DNA of 64,000 bases from Bhargavaea cecembensis DSE10 (lineage in GTDB: Bacteria > Bacillota > Bacilli > Bacillales_A > Planococcaceae), in contig NZ_AOFT01000012.1 in NCBI RefSeq assembly GCF_000348905.1, positions 18,180-82,179 of the forward strand. The letters are read 5' to 3'. The number at the start of each line of letters is the position of its first letter. Positions within the stretch are counted from its first letter, which is position 1. Below are positions 1 to 8,393 of the stretch, in pieces. The notes under the pieces were generated by a model that did no database searches, was not told the DNA's origin, and worked only from the letters and a program-made list of their open reading frames with translations. Both the position numbers and the translations under genes were made by a program.

Positions 1-86
1 TCGACATCACCGGTCACTGTCACATGATCAGCAAGGAAAACGGACTCGTCAATCTTCGGCTCGATGCCGTTGAACGGGTAAATCAT
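1..86 (-). CDS. ytoA: YtoA, gamma-carbonic-anhydrase-like protein (partial)
   Basis: Only the first 28 codons lie in the window; the gene runs off the left edge. The N-terminus starts MIYPFNGIEPKIDESVFLAD, which resembles the start of left-handed beta-helix gamma-carbonic-anhydrase-type proteins such as B. subtilis YtoA. The ATG at 84-86 is preceded on the minus strand by AAGAGG at a normal distance. It is divergent from the ytpA-like gene, and ytoA and ytpA are also neighbours in B. subtilis, which supports the call. Whether the metal-binding histidines are present cannot be seen. Confidence 0.75.
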   Translation of the reverse strand, partial: MIYPFNGIEPKIDESVFLADHVTVTGDV

Positions 87-206
87 CTAAAAAACCTCTT
101 TTCCATCGAAACTTGTAGTATCATAATCGTACTATAAAACCCGTTTCCGATGTTCCGGCAACGGGAAAAAGAAATGAAACGGCAAGACGGGAAAGGGGGA
201 ACCGCC

Positions 207-998
207 ATGTGGAAATGGGAAGCGGAAGGAAAAGCGACGGCTGCCGTCGTCCTGCTGCACAGCGCATACGAGCATCATGGCCGCCATGCCTGGCTGATTG
301 AACGGTTCAGGACTGCGGGTATGCATGTCATCGCCGGGGACCTCCCTGGCCACGGAAAACGGGGCACGGAAGTACATGATGAAGGGTTTCATGAATACCG
401 CAGGTTCGCAAAGGAACTCATCCGCACCGGCATGGCGGAAAACCTGCCGCTGTTTGTTCTCGGACATGGCCTTGGCGGGGTGCTGGCTGCGGATATGGCG
501 AGAAACGACAATCTGGCCTGCGCGGGTCTGATCCTGACGTCGCCATGGTTCCGCCTGAAGCATCTGCCGCCAAGAATGAAAGGGCCGCTTTCAGGACTCG
601 GGAAAATTGCCGGCGGCATCAAGTTTAATCACCAGATCAGCGAAGGCATGCTTACCCAGAATCAGGACCCGGTGATGGCCGATTCGGAAAATCTGTATCA
701 CCCGGTTGCGACTGCCGCGTGGTTCCGCGAACTGAATACATATATCAAGGAAATCAGTGAATCTGTACCAAAGCCCGGGGCGCCTCCGGTCCTTCTCCAT
801 GCTGCGGGACGTGATGAACTTGCGGACCCTGATGCGATGCACGACTGGCTGACGATGAAAGGCCGGGATGAATTCCAGTACAAGTCCTGGAAAAACGCCC
901 GTCATGATATTTTCCGGGAGCCGGAGCAGGAGGAAGTGTTCTTGTACACCGAATCGTTTATCAGGAGTGTGCTTCGCTCGCTCGGCTATGTTGTCTGA
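207..998 (+). CDS. ytpA: YtpA-like alpha/beta hydrolase with nucleophile Ser replaced by Gly
   Basis: This is a 263-residue alpha/beta-hydrolase of the monoacylglycerol lipase/lysophospholipase type. B. subtilis YtpA is linked to bacilysocin formation. I chose ATG 207 because GAAAGGGGGA (191-200) precedes it and the family begins with MW; an in-frame ATG at 150 has no RBS. The oxyanion region (LLHSAYEHHGRHAW), the acid (AAGRDELAD) and the histidine (NARHDIF) are present. The nucleophile elbow, normally GHSMGG, reads GHGLGG: codon 468-470 is GGC, so residue 88 is Gly instead of Ser. One base change (GGC to AGC) would restore Ser. It may be a non-catalytic paralogue, a recent loss of function or a base error. 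Confidence 0.85.
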   Translation: MWKWEAEGKATAAVVLLHSAYEHHGRHAWLIERFRTAGMHVIAGDLPGHGKRGTEVHDEGFHEYRRFAKELIRTGMAENLPLFVLGHGLGGVLAADMARNDNLACAGLILTSPWFRLKHLPPRMKGPLSGLGKIAGGIKFNHQISEGMLTQNQDPVMADSENLYHPVATAAWFRELNTYIKEISESVPKPGAPPVLLHAAGRDELADPDAMHDWLTMKGRDEFQYKSWKNARHDIFREPEQEEVFLYTESFIRSVLRSLGYVV

Positions 999-1022
999 CT
1001 GATTCCGGATCGGGACATTCCG

Positions 1023-1047
1023 GTTGAGCGTTGGGTTCGTCGGGTAT
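1023..1047 (+). promoter_or_regulatory. Candidate sigma-B promoter
   Basis: GTTGAG (1023-1028), a 13-nt spacer and a perfect GGGTAT (1042-1047) fit the sigma-B pattern GTTTAA-N12-15-GGGTAT, with two mismatches in the -35 box. It lies about 40 nt before the ATG at 1086. Confidence 0.5.
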
Positions 1048-1085
1048 AGTAAGAGCAGACCGACAACATCCGAGGAGGGACTCCC

Positions 1086-1322
1086 ATGACTGAACACAAC
1101 AGCAGAACCCCGGAGCAGATGGCCAAGTCCTCTGCAGAAGCGATGAACAAAAGCCAAGAGCAGCAGGAATTCATCTCCAGGAAGTCAGGAGGCACCATGA
1201 CCGGCCAGCCCGGCAGCGCCTATTCCGACAAGGCCCGGAAGACTGACCAGGTGGCCGCTACGGAATATACGGACGGGGACGGCGGATTCGATGCACGGGA
1301 CAAACTTGAAACCGGTGAATAA
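1086..1322 (+). CDS. Small hydrophilic protein of unknown function
   Basis: This 78-residue protein is not recognised. It is very hydrophilic and rich in Ser, Gln, Glu, Lys, Asp and Gly, with no cysteine, membrane segment or signal peptide. It is probably unstructured, in the manner of small stress or hydration proteins. GAGGAGGGA lies 6 nt upstream of the ATG. The gene stands alone between a sigma-B-like promoter and a strong terminator, so it is a monocistronic unit. The good RBS and tight flanking signals argue that it is real. A general-stress role is inference from the promoter alone. Confidence 0.75.
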   Translation: MTEHNSRTPEQMAKSSAEAMNKSQEQQEFISRKSGGTMTGQPGSAYSDKARKTDQVAATEYTDGDGGFDARDKLETGE

Positions 1323-1326
1323 AGGC

Positions 1327-1359
1327 AGGGCCGCGGCATTGCGCGGCCCTTCTTTTTTT
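1327..1359 (+). terminator. Rho-independent terminator
   Basis: A perfect 9-bp GC-rich stem (AGGGCCGCG at 1327-1335 with CGCGGCCCT at 1342-1350) has a 6-nt loop and is followed by TCTTTTTTT. It ends the small stress-like gene. Confidence 0.9.
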
Positions 1360-1401
1360 GATTAGAATGAATGGATGCGAACAATGGAAGGAATGGATGA
1401 A

Positions 1402-3558
1402 ATGGACTTTTTCGAGCGAAAGCGTACGGAGACGGGTGTGTCGCTGAATGATGTGCAAAAGCAGGCTGTCCTGAAGACGGACGGCCCGCTGCTCGTACTG
1501 GCATGCCCGGGCTCGGGAAAGACGACAACAATGATCATGAGGATCGGTTACATGATCGCGGAAAAGGGGATTGCCCCGGCGCGCATCAAGCCGATCACCT
1601 TCAGCAAGGCCGCCGCGACCGATATGCGCGACAGATTTACAAAACTCTTTCCGGGGCTGCAGCCTCCGGCGTTCTCGACGATCCATAGCCTCGCGCTGGA
1701 TATTGTACGCCGGCACCTCGACCATATGGGCATCGAGTGGGCGCTGATTGAAGGAAAGACGGACCAGGTCCCGCCAAAGCCGGTTCTTTTGAAACGGAGT
1801 TTCCGTGAAGTCACCGGGGAAGACCCGACGGAAGATGAACTGAAGTCGGTCGGGACATTCGCCAGTTTTGTGAAGAACCGGCTCATCCCACAGGAAGAGT
1901 GGACAGGCCTCAAGGGACCTGTTGAGAGGGCAGGGGAGATCCTGCAGAAATATGAGTTCCACAAGCGAAGCCGCCGCCGGCTTCAGCTGCTGGATTTTGA
2001 TGATATGCTGACGATCGCGGAGGAGGCGCTGCGCACGGATCCCGACCTGTGCATGAGGATGCAGGACCGTTTCGATTACGTGATCACCGATGAAAGCCAG
2101 GATACGTCACTTGCCCAGCACCGGATCGTGGAACATCTGGTCCGCCGGCACGGCAACCTCTGTGCCGTCGCCGACGATGACCAGTCCATCTACACATGGC
2201 GCGGGGCGGACCCGCAATACTTGCTGGACTTCCGGAACCACTATCCGCAGGCCGAGGTTCTCATGATGGAGACGAATTACCGGTCGTCATCGGAAATCGT
2301 CCAGACGGCCGCCGGTTTCATCAAGCGCAACAAAGAGCGCTACGAGAAAGGGATGGTTCCGGTAAACGGCAGTGCCGGGCCCGTGAACCTGAAGAGGTTC
2401 CATGACCGCGATGAGCAGGTCCGCTATGTCATCTACGAACTGCTTGCGATGGAAAATCCGGGAGAGGCAGCGGTGCTGTTCCGAAATAACTCCTCATCGA
2501 CGGCTTTTGTCTCCGAGCTGCACCGCCGTGGCATCCCCTTTTATATGAAGGATGCCGACGACCGGTTTTTCGACCACTGGGTCGTGGAAGATCTTCTGAA
2601 CTTCATGAGGCTGGCTTATCTGCCGGAAAGGAAAGACCTGTTCGCCAGGGTCGCGCTCAAGATGGACCTGTTCATCAGCCGCTCCACAGTCGAGGCGTTC
2701 GTCAGGAGCGGTCCCGAAGGGAATGTCTTCGATGCGTTTGCACGTTCGTCTGCAAACCTGTCCGATGACCAGCGGCGAAAACTGGCCGCCTACCGGTCAA
2801 TCTATGATGGGCTCAAGGACAGACGTCCCGCAGATATCATCCGGACGGTCCGGGACAATCTGGGGTATGAAGCTTCCCTGAAAAGCCGCTCGGAAAAGTT
2901 CGGCTACCGCATCGATACACTGACCGGCATGCTGGATACACTCACGGTCATCGCGGCGCCGCTCCGGACAATGACCGCCTTTGCCGAAAAACTTTCCGAA
3001 CTGAAAGCGGCCGTCTCGGAAGCCAAACGGAAACCTCAGGAAGGCGCGGTCACGCTGTCGACTTTCCACAGCGCCAAAGGGCTCGAGTTCAAACAGGTCT
3101 TCATGGTCGATCTGAATGAAGGCACCATTCCGGCTTCAGAGGACCTGAAGGACCCGGAAATGATGGAAGAAGCCAGAAGGCTGTTTTATGTCGGGATGAC
3201 ACGGGCCAAAGAACGGCTTGAACTGATCAACTATTCCACGGACAACGGAAAAGACCTGACAGAATCCCGCTTTATCAGCGAGGTCAGGGGACTGCAGGCG
3301 ATCGGCCGCCCGGAGGGGGAAATACCGGAGAATCCCGGAAAATCCGTCCGCAAGCGGACAGCGGTGATCCCTGACCCCGATGCCATTTCCGATAGCGGGG
3401 TGCTTTCACCGGGAGTGAAGGTCCGTCATAAAGTGTTCGGCAACGGAGAGGTGGAGGAACTCAGGGGGGACCGGGTCCTCATCAGGTTCGCGAAACAGCG
3501 GAAAGAGCTGGACCTTGGCATGTGCATCAGTAAGGGGCTGCTCGAGGAAAGGGGATGA
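1402..3558 (+). CDS. UvrD/Rep-family ATP-dependent DNA helicase
   Basis: Superfamily 1A 3'-5' helicase of about 718 residues. A Q-motif (LNDVQKQAVL) is followed by Walker A PGSGKT near residues 36-41, the DESQDTS Walker B, motif III DDDQSIYTWRG, motif IV TNYRSS, and TFHSAKGLEF and VGMTRAKERL as motifs V-VI. The C-terminus (VRHKVFGNGEVEEL) is the small barrel seen in PcrA/YjcD-type helicases. It is shorter and more divergent than PcrA and is not next to ligA, so I call it an accessory UvrD-like helicase. ATG 1402 has GGAAGGA 9 nt upstream; ATG 1375 is the alternative. Its stop overlaps the fluC start, so the genes are probably translationally coupled. Confidence 0.9.
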   Translation: MDFFERKRTETGVSLNDVQKQAVLKTDGPLLVLACPGSGKTTTMIMRIGYMIAEKGIAPARIKPITFSKAAATDMRDRFTKLFPGLQPPAFSTIHSLALDIVRRHLDHMGIEWALIEGKTDQVPPKPVLLKRSFREVTGEDPTEDELKSVGTFASFVKNRLIPQEEWTGLKGPVERAGEILQKYEFHKRSRRRLQLLDFDDMLTIAEEALRTDPDLCMRMQDRFDYVITDESQDTSLAQHRIVEHLVRRHGNLCAVADDDQSIYTWRGADPQYLLDFRNHYPQAEVLMMETNYRSSSEIVQTAAGFIKRNKERYEKGMVPVNGSAGPVNLKRFHDRDEQVRYVIYELLAMENPGEAAVLFRNNSSSTAFVSELHRRGIPFYMKDADDRFFDHWVVEDLLNFMRLAYLPERKDLFARVALKMDLFISRSTVEAFVRSGPEGNVFDAFARSSANLSDDQRRKLAAYRSIYDGLKDRRPADIIRTVRDNLGYEASLKSRSEKFGYRIDTLTGMLDTLTVIAAPLRTMTAFAEKLSELKAAVSEAKRKPQEGAVTLSTFHSAKGLEFKQVFMVDLNEGTIPASEDLKDPEMMEEARRLFYVGMTRAKERLELINYSTDNGKDLTESRFISEVRGLQAIGRPEGEIPENPGKSVRKRTAVIPDPDAISDSGVLSPGVKVRHKVFGNGEVEELRGDRVLIRFAKQRKELDLGMCISKGLLEERG

Positions 3559-3929
3559 GCCGGATGAAAGAATGGGTGGCAGTCGGACTCGCCGGTATGG
3601 CGGGCGCCGTTTCGAGAACGGCCATATCGCATACGTTCGGACATGACGGCGTCTTTCCCTATGCGACACTTGCCGTAAACTTATCGGGCGCATTCGTCCT
3701 TTGCTCACTCATTGCGGCCGCTCCCTTTAAGCAGCCGTGGAGAGCCGCCGTACATACAGGATTTCTTGGCTCGTTTACGACGTTTTCCGCACTAAGCGAG
3801 GAACTGGGCGGCATGCTGGCTGACGGTCGATGGGGTCCTTCTTTCCTTTATGCCGTTCTATCGGCAGGCGGCGGACTGCTTTCCGGTCTCGCAGGATTGT
3901 GGGTCGGATCGGGGAGAGGAAAGTCATGA
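3555..3929 (+). CDS. crcB: Fluoride channel FluC/CrcB, first subunit
   Basis: This 124-residue, four-helix membrane protein belongs to the FluC (CrcB) fluoride channels, which export F-. Family marks are GMAGAVSRTA, the Asn in LAVNLSGAF and GFLGSFTTFSALSEEL (the TTFS region that lines the pore with Phe and Ser/Thr). The start overlaps the helicase stop as ATGA; ATG 3564 is an alternative. The stop overlaps the second fluC gene, also as ATGA. Bacilli often encode FluC as two small genes whose products may form a heterodimer. No fluoride riboswitch is visible upstream; expression probably comes from the helicase transcript. Confidence 0.92.
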   Translation: MSRMKEWVAVGLAGMAGAVSRTAISHTFGHDGVFPYATLAVNLSGAFVLCSLIAAAPFKQPWRAAVHTGFLGSFTTFSALSEELGGMLADGRWGPSFLYAVLSAGGGLLSGLAGLWVGSGRGKS

Positions 3930-4282
3930 CCATGCTCAGCTGGTTGTCCGTTGCGGCCGGCGGGATGATCGGCTCTGTCCTCCGGTATTTCATAAGTGCA
4001 AGGCTGAATCGTGAACGGGGATTTCCTGCCGGCACGTTTGCCGTCAATATGGCCGGTGCTTTCCTGGCGGGGATCTTCTCCGGCCTGGCAGCGGGAAGCC
4101 CGGCGCACGCCTTTGTCGTATACGGCATCTTGGGTGCCCTGACCACCTTCTCCACATGGCATGCAGAAATCCTTGTTATGTGGCAGGAGGGGCGCCGTAC
4201 CGCTTCAGTCCTGTACGCCCTGTCGACACTGGTCCTCGGAATTGTTTTTTATATGATTCCGTTTATATATGTAGCTTCGTGA
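3926..4282 (+). CDS. crcB: Fluoride channel FluC/CrcB, second subunit
   Basis: This is a 118-residue paralogue of the preceding gene, with GMIGSVLRY, the Asn of FAVNMAGAF and GILGALTTFSTWHAEI. Four membrane helices are predicted. ATG 3926 overlaps the previous stop (ATGA) and has GGGGAGAGGA at 3911-3920. A longer in-frame extension back to 3830 would run inside the first fluC gene and is not credible. Tight coupling suggests that the two subunits are made in equal amounts for a dual-topology heterodimer. Confidence 0.92.
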   Translation: MTMLSWLSVAAGGMIGSVLRYFISARLNRERGFPAGTFAVNMAGAFLAGIFSGLAAGSPAHAFVVYGILGALTTFSTWHAEILVMWQEGRRTASVLYALSTLVLGIVFYMIPFIYVAS

Positions 4283-4300
4283 ATTGCCAGTATTCATCCA

Positions 4301-4325
4301 GTTTATTGATTTTCTTCTAGGGAAA
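4301..4325 (+). promoter_or_regulatory. Candidate sigma-B promoter of katE
   Basis: GTTTAT (4301-4306), a 13-nt spacer and GGGAAA (4320-4325) match GTTTAA-N12-15-GGGTAT at 5/6 and 4/6. The B. subtilis katE homologue is a sigma-B regulon gene, which supports the reading. An RBS (GAAGGAGGAT) follows before ATG 4361. Confidence 0.5.
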
Positions 4326-4360
4326 GAGTGAAGCAGAGCGCTAGAGAAGGAGGATCATAA

Positions 4361-6409
4361 ATGGATAAACGGCAACAGGGTAAACGGACCAGCAAGGACC
4401 TCCAACTGGACCAGTTCAGGACCGATGACCGGAACAAGAAACTCACGACCAACCAGGGCCTGAAGATGGCGGAGGACGAACACTCACTTACGGCAGGTGA
4501 ACGAGGGCCCACGCTCATGGAAGATTTCCACTTCAGGGAGAAGATGACCCATTTCGACCATGAGCGGATTCCGGAACGTGTCGTCCATGCGAGAGGATTT
4601 GCGGCACATGGGGAGTTCGAGGCCTACCAGTCGATGGAGAAATACACGAAAGCGGGTTTCCTTTCTGAAAAAGGCAAGAAAACCCCTGTGTTCGTCCGCT
4701 TCTCGACAGTTGTCGGGCAGAAGGGATCCACGGATATCCCGCGTGATGTCCGCGGGTTTGCAACGAAGTTCTATACCGACGAGGGGAATTATGATCTGGT
4801 GAGCAACAATATGCCCATCTTCTTTATCCAGGATGGCATCAAGTTCCCGGATCTGGTGCACTCCATCAAACCGGAGCCGCATAATGAGATTCCGCAGGCG
4901 ACCGGTGCCCATGATACTTTCTGGGATTTCGTCATCAACAACCAGGAGACGGCAAACCAGGTCATGTGGCTGATGAGCCCGAGGGCCCTGCCGAGAAGCT
5001 TCCGCATGATGGAAGGCTTCAGCATCAATACATTCCGCTTCGTCAATGCGGAGGGCAAATCCCGGTTTGTCCGGTTTAAATGGATTCCGGTTCTCGGCCT
5101 TCACTCGTTTGAATGGGATGAGGCACAAAAGGTATCAGGAAATGACCCGGACTTTAACCGCCGGGACCTTTGGATGAATATCGAGATGGGCAATTATCCG
5201 GAATTCGAACTGGGAGTCCAGATCATCGAAGAAAAAGATGAATTCAAGTTCGACTTCGACATTCTCGATGCCACGAAATTCTGGCCTGAAGAGGAAATCC
5301 CGGTCAAGGTCATTGGGAAGATGACGCTCAACCGGAATGTCGACAATTACTTCTCGGAAACGGAACAGGTCGCGTTCCATCCGGGCCATGTTGTGCCGGG
5401 CATCGATTTTTCAAATGACCCCCTTCTTCAGGGACGTCTCTTTTCCTACACGGACACACAGCTGATCCGGCTCGGCGGCCCGAACTTCCATGAGATCCCG
5501 ATCAACCGCCCGGTCTGCCCGTTCCATAACAACCAGCGGGACGGCTATAACCGGCAGACCATCAATGTCGGAAAGGTGGCTTATAACAAGAACTCCTTGG
5601 CGGATGGTACGCCTGCGCCGGCTTCTGAGGAAGAGGGCGGCTATGTCCACTATCAGGAGAAAGTGGAAGGCCGGAAAGTCCGCGCCAGAAGCGAGTCATT
5701 CAAGGACCACTTCTCGCAGGCCCGCATGTTCTGGAACAGCCTGGCTGATTTCGAGAAAAACCATATCATCGAGGCTTTCAGCTTCGAGGTCGGGAAGGTG
5801 AATAGCCAGGAGATCCGACAGGGCGTCGTGGATATGTTCGCCAAAGTGGACCAGGGACTGATGACCGCAGTAGCCAAGAAAATCAATGCCAATCCGCCGA
5901 AGGAAAGCCATGTAAAATACAACAAGAAATCTCCAGCGGTGAGTATGTCGAACACCGTAAGGAAACCGCAGACCCGCCGGGCGGGCATCATCGTGGGCGA
6001 AGGCTTTGACGGCAACAGCCTCGGAGATGTGCTGGACAAACTGAAGGAAGCCGGAATCACCGCGGACTTCATTAGCGAACGCCAGGGCACCATCAAAGGC
6101 CAGGACGGTTACAAGGCCGAGGCGAACCACACGTTCACGACGACCCATGCGGTGCTTTATGACGGCATCATCATCGCAGGCGGAACAGGTGAAAACACGG
6201 CGAAGTTCAAGAGGGATGCTTCAGAATTCATCAATGACACGTTCAAGCACTACAAGACGATCGGTGTGACGGCAGGCGGCAATGACCTCTTTGCCCAGTC
6301 GATGGCCAAAGAAGGGCCGGGTGTCATCATGGAAAGCGGCCGCAGAGACTTTGGCCATGCACTTGTTGACTCTTTTGCCCAGTATAAGCATCACGACAGA
6401 AAGTTCTGA
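4361..6409 (+). CDS. katE: Large-subunit (clade 2) catalase KatE
   Basis: This 682-residue haem catalase converts H2O2 to water and oxygen. The length fits the large-subunit HPII/KatE class, and the sequence is close to B. subtilis KatE throughout. Active-site His76 lies in VVHARG, the distal Asn in YDLVSNN, and the haem-ligand Tyr in RLFSYTDTQ (near residue 360). After the core and alpha-helical region, residues from about 545 form the extra flavodoxin/DJ-1-like domain (RAGIIVGEGFDG). There is no signal peptide, so it is cytoplasmic. It is monocistronic, with a sigma-B-like promoter upstream, consistent with a general-stress catalase. Confidence 0.97.
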   Translation: MDKRQQGKRTSKDLQLDQFRTDDRNKKLTTNQGLKMAEDEHSLTAGERGPTLMEDFHFREKMTHFDHERIPERVVHARGFAAHGEFEAYQSMEKYTKAGFLSEKGKKTPVFVRFSTVVGQKGSTDIPRDVRGFATKFYTDEGNYDLVSNNMPIFFIQDGIKFPDLVHSIKPEPHNEIPQATGAHDTFWDFVINNQETANQVMWLMSPRALPRSFRMMEGFSINTFRFVNAEGKSRFVRFKWIPVLGLHSFEWDEAQKVSGNDPDFNRRDLWMNIEMGNYPEFELGVQIIEEKDEFKFDFDILDATKFWPEEEIPVKVIGKMTLNRNVDNYFSETEQVAFHPGHVVPGIDFSNDPLLQGRLFSYTDTQLIRLGGPNFHEIPINRPVCPFHNNQRDGYNRQTINVGKVAYNKNSLADGTPAPASEEEGGYVHYQEKVEGRKVRARSESFKDHFSQARMFWNSLADFEKNHIIEAFSFEVGKVNSQEIRQGVVDMFAKVDQGLMTAVAKKINANPPKESHVKYNKKSPAVSMSNTVRKPQTRRAGIIVGEGFDGNSLGDVLDKLKEAGITADFISERQGTIKGQDGYKAEANHTFTTTHAVLYDGIIIAGGTGENTAKFKRDASEFINDTFKHYKTIGVTAGGNDLFAQSMAKEGPGVIMESGRRDFGHALVDSFAQYKHHDRKF

Positions 6410-6429
6410 AACTGGTCATGACCAGCGTA

Positions 6430-6461
6430 GCGCGGCGCCTGACAGGGTGCCGCGTTATTCG
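6430..6461 (+). terminator. Hairpin after katE
   Basis: A GC-rich stem (CGCGGCGCC with GGTGCCGCG, one G-T pair) and a 6-nt loop follow katE by about 20 nt. The tail is only moderately T-rich, so termination may be incomplete. Confidence 0.55.
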
Positions 6462-6514
6462 TTGTCGGCGATGGTGCAAGCCGATACAATAAAGGCCGGA
6501 AGGAGCGTGATGGA

Positions 6515-7303
6515 ATGGCCGGGAGAAAACCGTCCGGCATGCGGAATCGGCCTGCGGGAGCCATTGCCGTTCTCCTGCTGATTGCAATCGTTTATTTTCT
6601 TGCGGAGATACCGGAAGAGGAACGCGGCCGGGGCAGCCCGACAAAATCAGGTGAACAGATCCCCGCGGATGCTCCTGCAGAAGGGTTGGTTCCTGTGGAA
6701 CTCGTTCGGACGATTGACGGGGACACGATCAAAATCCGCTATCAGGGAAAGGAACAGAATGTCAGGTACCTGCTGATTGATACGCCGGAGACGAACCATC
6801 CCCAGCTCGGAAAGCAGCCGTTCGGCGAACGGGCGAAGGATCGGAACCGGGAGCTTCTAGCGAATGGCGAGGTCGCCATCGAGTTCGATATCGGGCAGCG
6901 CACCGACAAGTACGGCCGACTCCTTGCATACGTGTATGTAGACGGGGAAAGCATACAGGAAAAGCTGCTTGAGGAGGGACTTGCCCGGGTCGGATATGTC
7001 TATCCGCCGAACACCCGCCATCTCGAACGTTTTGAACAGGCAGAGATTAGGGCAAAGGATAAGGGAATCGGAATCTGGTCGATCGAGGACTATGCGACCG
7101 ATCGGGGATTTGACGCTGGAAAAGCGGAACAGGCCGGTAAGAGCCGGGAAACGCGGAACCGGGAAGAAGCGGACCAGGCGGGCCCGTTCGCCAATTGCAA
7201 GGAACTTCGCGCGGTTCATCCGGATGGCGTGAAAAGGGGGCACCCGGCTTATTCGGAGCGGCTCGATGGAGACCATGACGGGATGGCCTGTGAAGCTTCA
7301 TAG
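6515..7303 (+). CDS. Thermonuclease-family nuclease with excalibur domain
   Basis: This 262-residue protein has an N-terminal hydrophobic segment at about residues 9-27 (signal anchor or peptide), so it acts outside the membrane. The middle is a staphylococcal-nuclease fold: TIDGDTIKI, VRYLLIDTPET with the catalytic Arg, an acidic position in FGERAKDRN, and GQRTDKYGR with the second catalytic Arg. This is almost identical to S. aureus nuclease in that stretch. The C-terminus (NCKELRAVHPDGVKRGHPAY ending DGDHDGMACE) is a calcium-binding excalibur domain. RBS GGAAGGAG lies 9 nt upstream. A role in degrading extracellular DNA is inference from the family. Confidence 0.9.
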   Translation: MAGRKPSGMRNRPAGAIAVLLLIAIVYFLAEIPEEERGRGSPTKSGEQIPADAPAEGLVPVELVRTIDGDTIKIRYQGKEQNVRYLLIDTPETNHPQLGKQPFGERAKDRNRELLANGEVAIEFDIGQRTDKYGRLLAYVYVDGESIQEKLLEEGLARVGYVYPPNTRHLERFEQAEIRAKDKGIGIWSIEDYATDRGFDAGKAEQAGKSRETRNREEADQAGPFANCKELRAVHPDGVKRGHPAYSERLDGDHDGMACEAS

Positions 7304-7314
7304 GAGGGACGGAT

Positions 7315-8256
7315 ATGGGACTGGAGGAAATATGGAAAGGGACAGTTGAGTCGGCAGCCGATCAAAACAGGTTCAAGTATCATCAGATCGTAAGAGGGCC
7401 TGATTTCTCGGACAAAGCAAATGTGGCGCTGATCGGGTTCTGTTGTGATGAAGGCGTCCGAAGGAACAACGGCCGCCCGGGGGCGGCCAAGGCGCCGGAT
7501 GCGATCCGCGCGGCATTGGCCCCGATGCCCTGGCATGGTAAAGAGGCGACGTTGTGTGATTACGGAAATGTGTCGTGCAGCGACAGCCGGCTGGAAGATG
7601 CGCAGGACGAACTGGCGGAAAAGGTGTCGGAGGCCTATGGCCAAGGGTCGCGCGCCGTCATTCTTGGGGGCGGGCACGAAACCCTTTACGGCCATTACCT
7701 CGGCTTGAGACTACATCTCGGATCGGAAGCAAGCATCGGCATCCTCAACATCGATGCGCATTTTGACCTGCGCCCGCATGACGGGGAATCTTCATCCGGC
7801 ACGATGTTCCGGCAGATCCTTGAGGAAGACCAGAATGCCGGTTATTTCGTTCTCGGCATCCAGCGTTTCGGCAATTCGCGTTCCCTTTTTGAGACGGCCC
7901 AAGAATTTGATGTGGACTATATGCCGGAAGAAACGGTCCGCCAGTCGGATTCCGCCCAGCTGTCCGGAAGAATCCAGTCCTTTATCGGACAATATGATGC
8001 AGTAATCGTGACACTGTGCATGGATGTGCTGGACATGGCATCGGCACCCGGCGTCAGTGCGCCTTCACCGTTCGGACTTGATCCGGTGTCGGTCAGATCG
8101 ATCATCCGTGCCGCATGCAGCCATCCGGCTGTCCGGTCCTTTGATATTTCTGAAGTCAACCCTGACGTGGATGAGGGGGGCAGGACTGTGCGCCTTGGGG
8201 CGGCTCTGACGAATGAGGCAATCCTCTCATTCCTCGGCAAGGCACCCGAAATCTAA
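7315..8256 (+). CDS. hutG: Formimidoylglutamase HutG
   Basis: This 313-residue ureohydrolase (arginase fold) cleaves N-formimidoyl-L-glutamate to glutamate and formamide, the last step of histidine degradation. Mn-binding motifs are GGGHE, NIDAHFDLR and the MDVLD region; SFDISEVNPDVDE and APGVSAPSPFG are typical of HutG rather than agmatinase or arginase. It starts 11 nt after the nuclease gene and may be cotranscribed with it. No hutH, hutU or hutI is nearby, unlike B. subtilis, so either the other hut genes lie elsewhere or this enzyme serves a different guanidino substrate. Confidence 0.85.
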   Translation: MGLEEIWKGTVESAADQNRFKYHQIVRGPDFSDKANVALIGFCCDEGVRRNNGRPGAAKAPDAIRAALAPMPWHGKEATLCDYGNVSCSDSRLEDAQDELAEKVSEAYGQGSRAVILGGGHETLYGHYLGLRLHLGSEASIGILNIDAHFDLRPHDGESSSGTMFRQILEEDQNAGYFVLGIQRFGNSRSLFETAQEFDVDYMPEETVRQSDSAQLSGRIQSFIGQYDAVIVTLCMDVLDMASAPGVSAPSPFGLDPVSVRSIIRAACSHPAVRSFDISEVNPDVDEGGRTVRLGAALTNEAILSFLGKAPEI

Positions 8257-8259
8257 ACG

Positions 8260-8301
8260 AACCGGACCGGTAAACGATGTCGTTTTCCGGTCCGGTTTTT
8301 T
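8260..8301 (+). terminator. Rho-independent terminator after hutG
   Basis: An 11-bp stem (AACCGGACCGG at 8260-8270 with CCGGTCCGGTT at 8287-8297) is followed by a T run. Confidence 0.9.
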
Positions 8302-8303
8302 AA

Positions 8304-8389
8304 ATCGGCTCGTTCCTCGCCGTGTTTCCTTTATCTCATTGCGAAGGGCTCCAGTTTGTACGTTGCTGAACGGGCGCTTGCGCTTTTGT
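8304..8389 (-). repeat. Post-stop repeat element, copy 1
   Basis: Read on the minus strand, the element starts 4 nt after the stop codon of the methyltransferase gene with ACAAAAGCGCAAGCGCC, continues GTTCAGCAACGTACAAA, and runs on through a GAGATAAAGGAAACACGGCG segment. The first 35 nt (8355-8389) recur at 30608-30641 with one substitution and one indel, again 4 nt after a minus-strand stop. AGCGCAAGCGC-type inverted repeats allow a small hairpin. From memory, related elements are common in Bacillales genomes without a known function. Confidence 0.65.
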
Positions 8390-8393
8390 CCAT

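Noticed and set aside
3400..3560. Fluoride riboswitch for the fluC pair
   Set aside because: The fluC genes overlap the helicase gene directly, leaving no room, and no riboswitch-like sequence is visible upstream of the helicase either.
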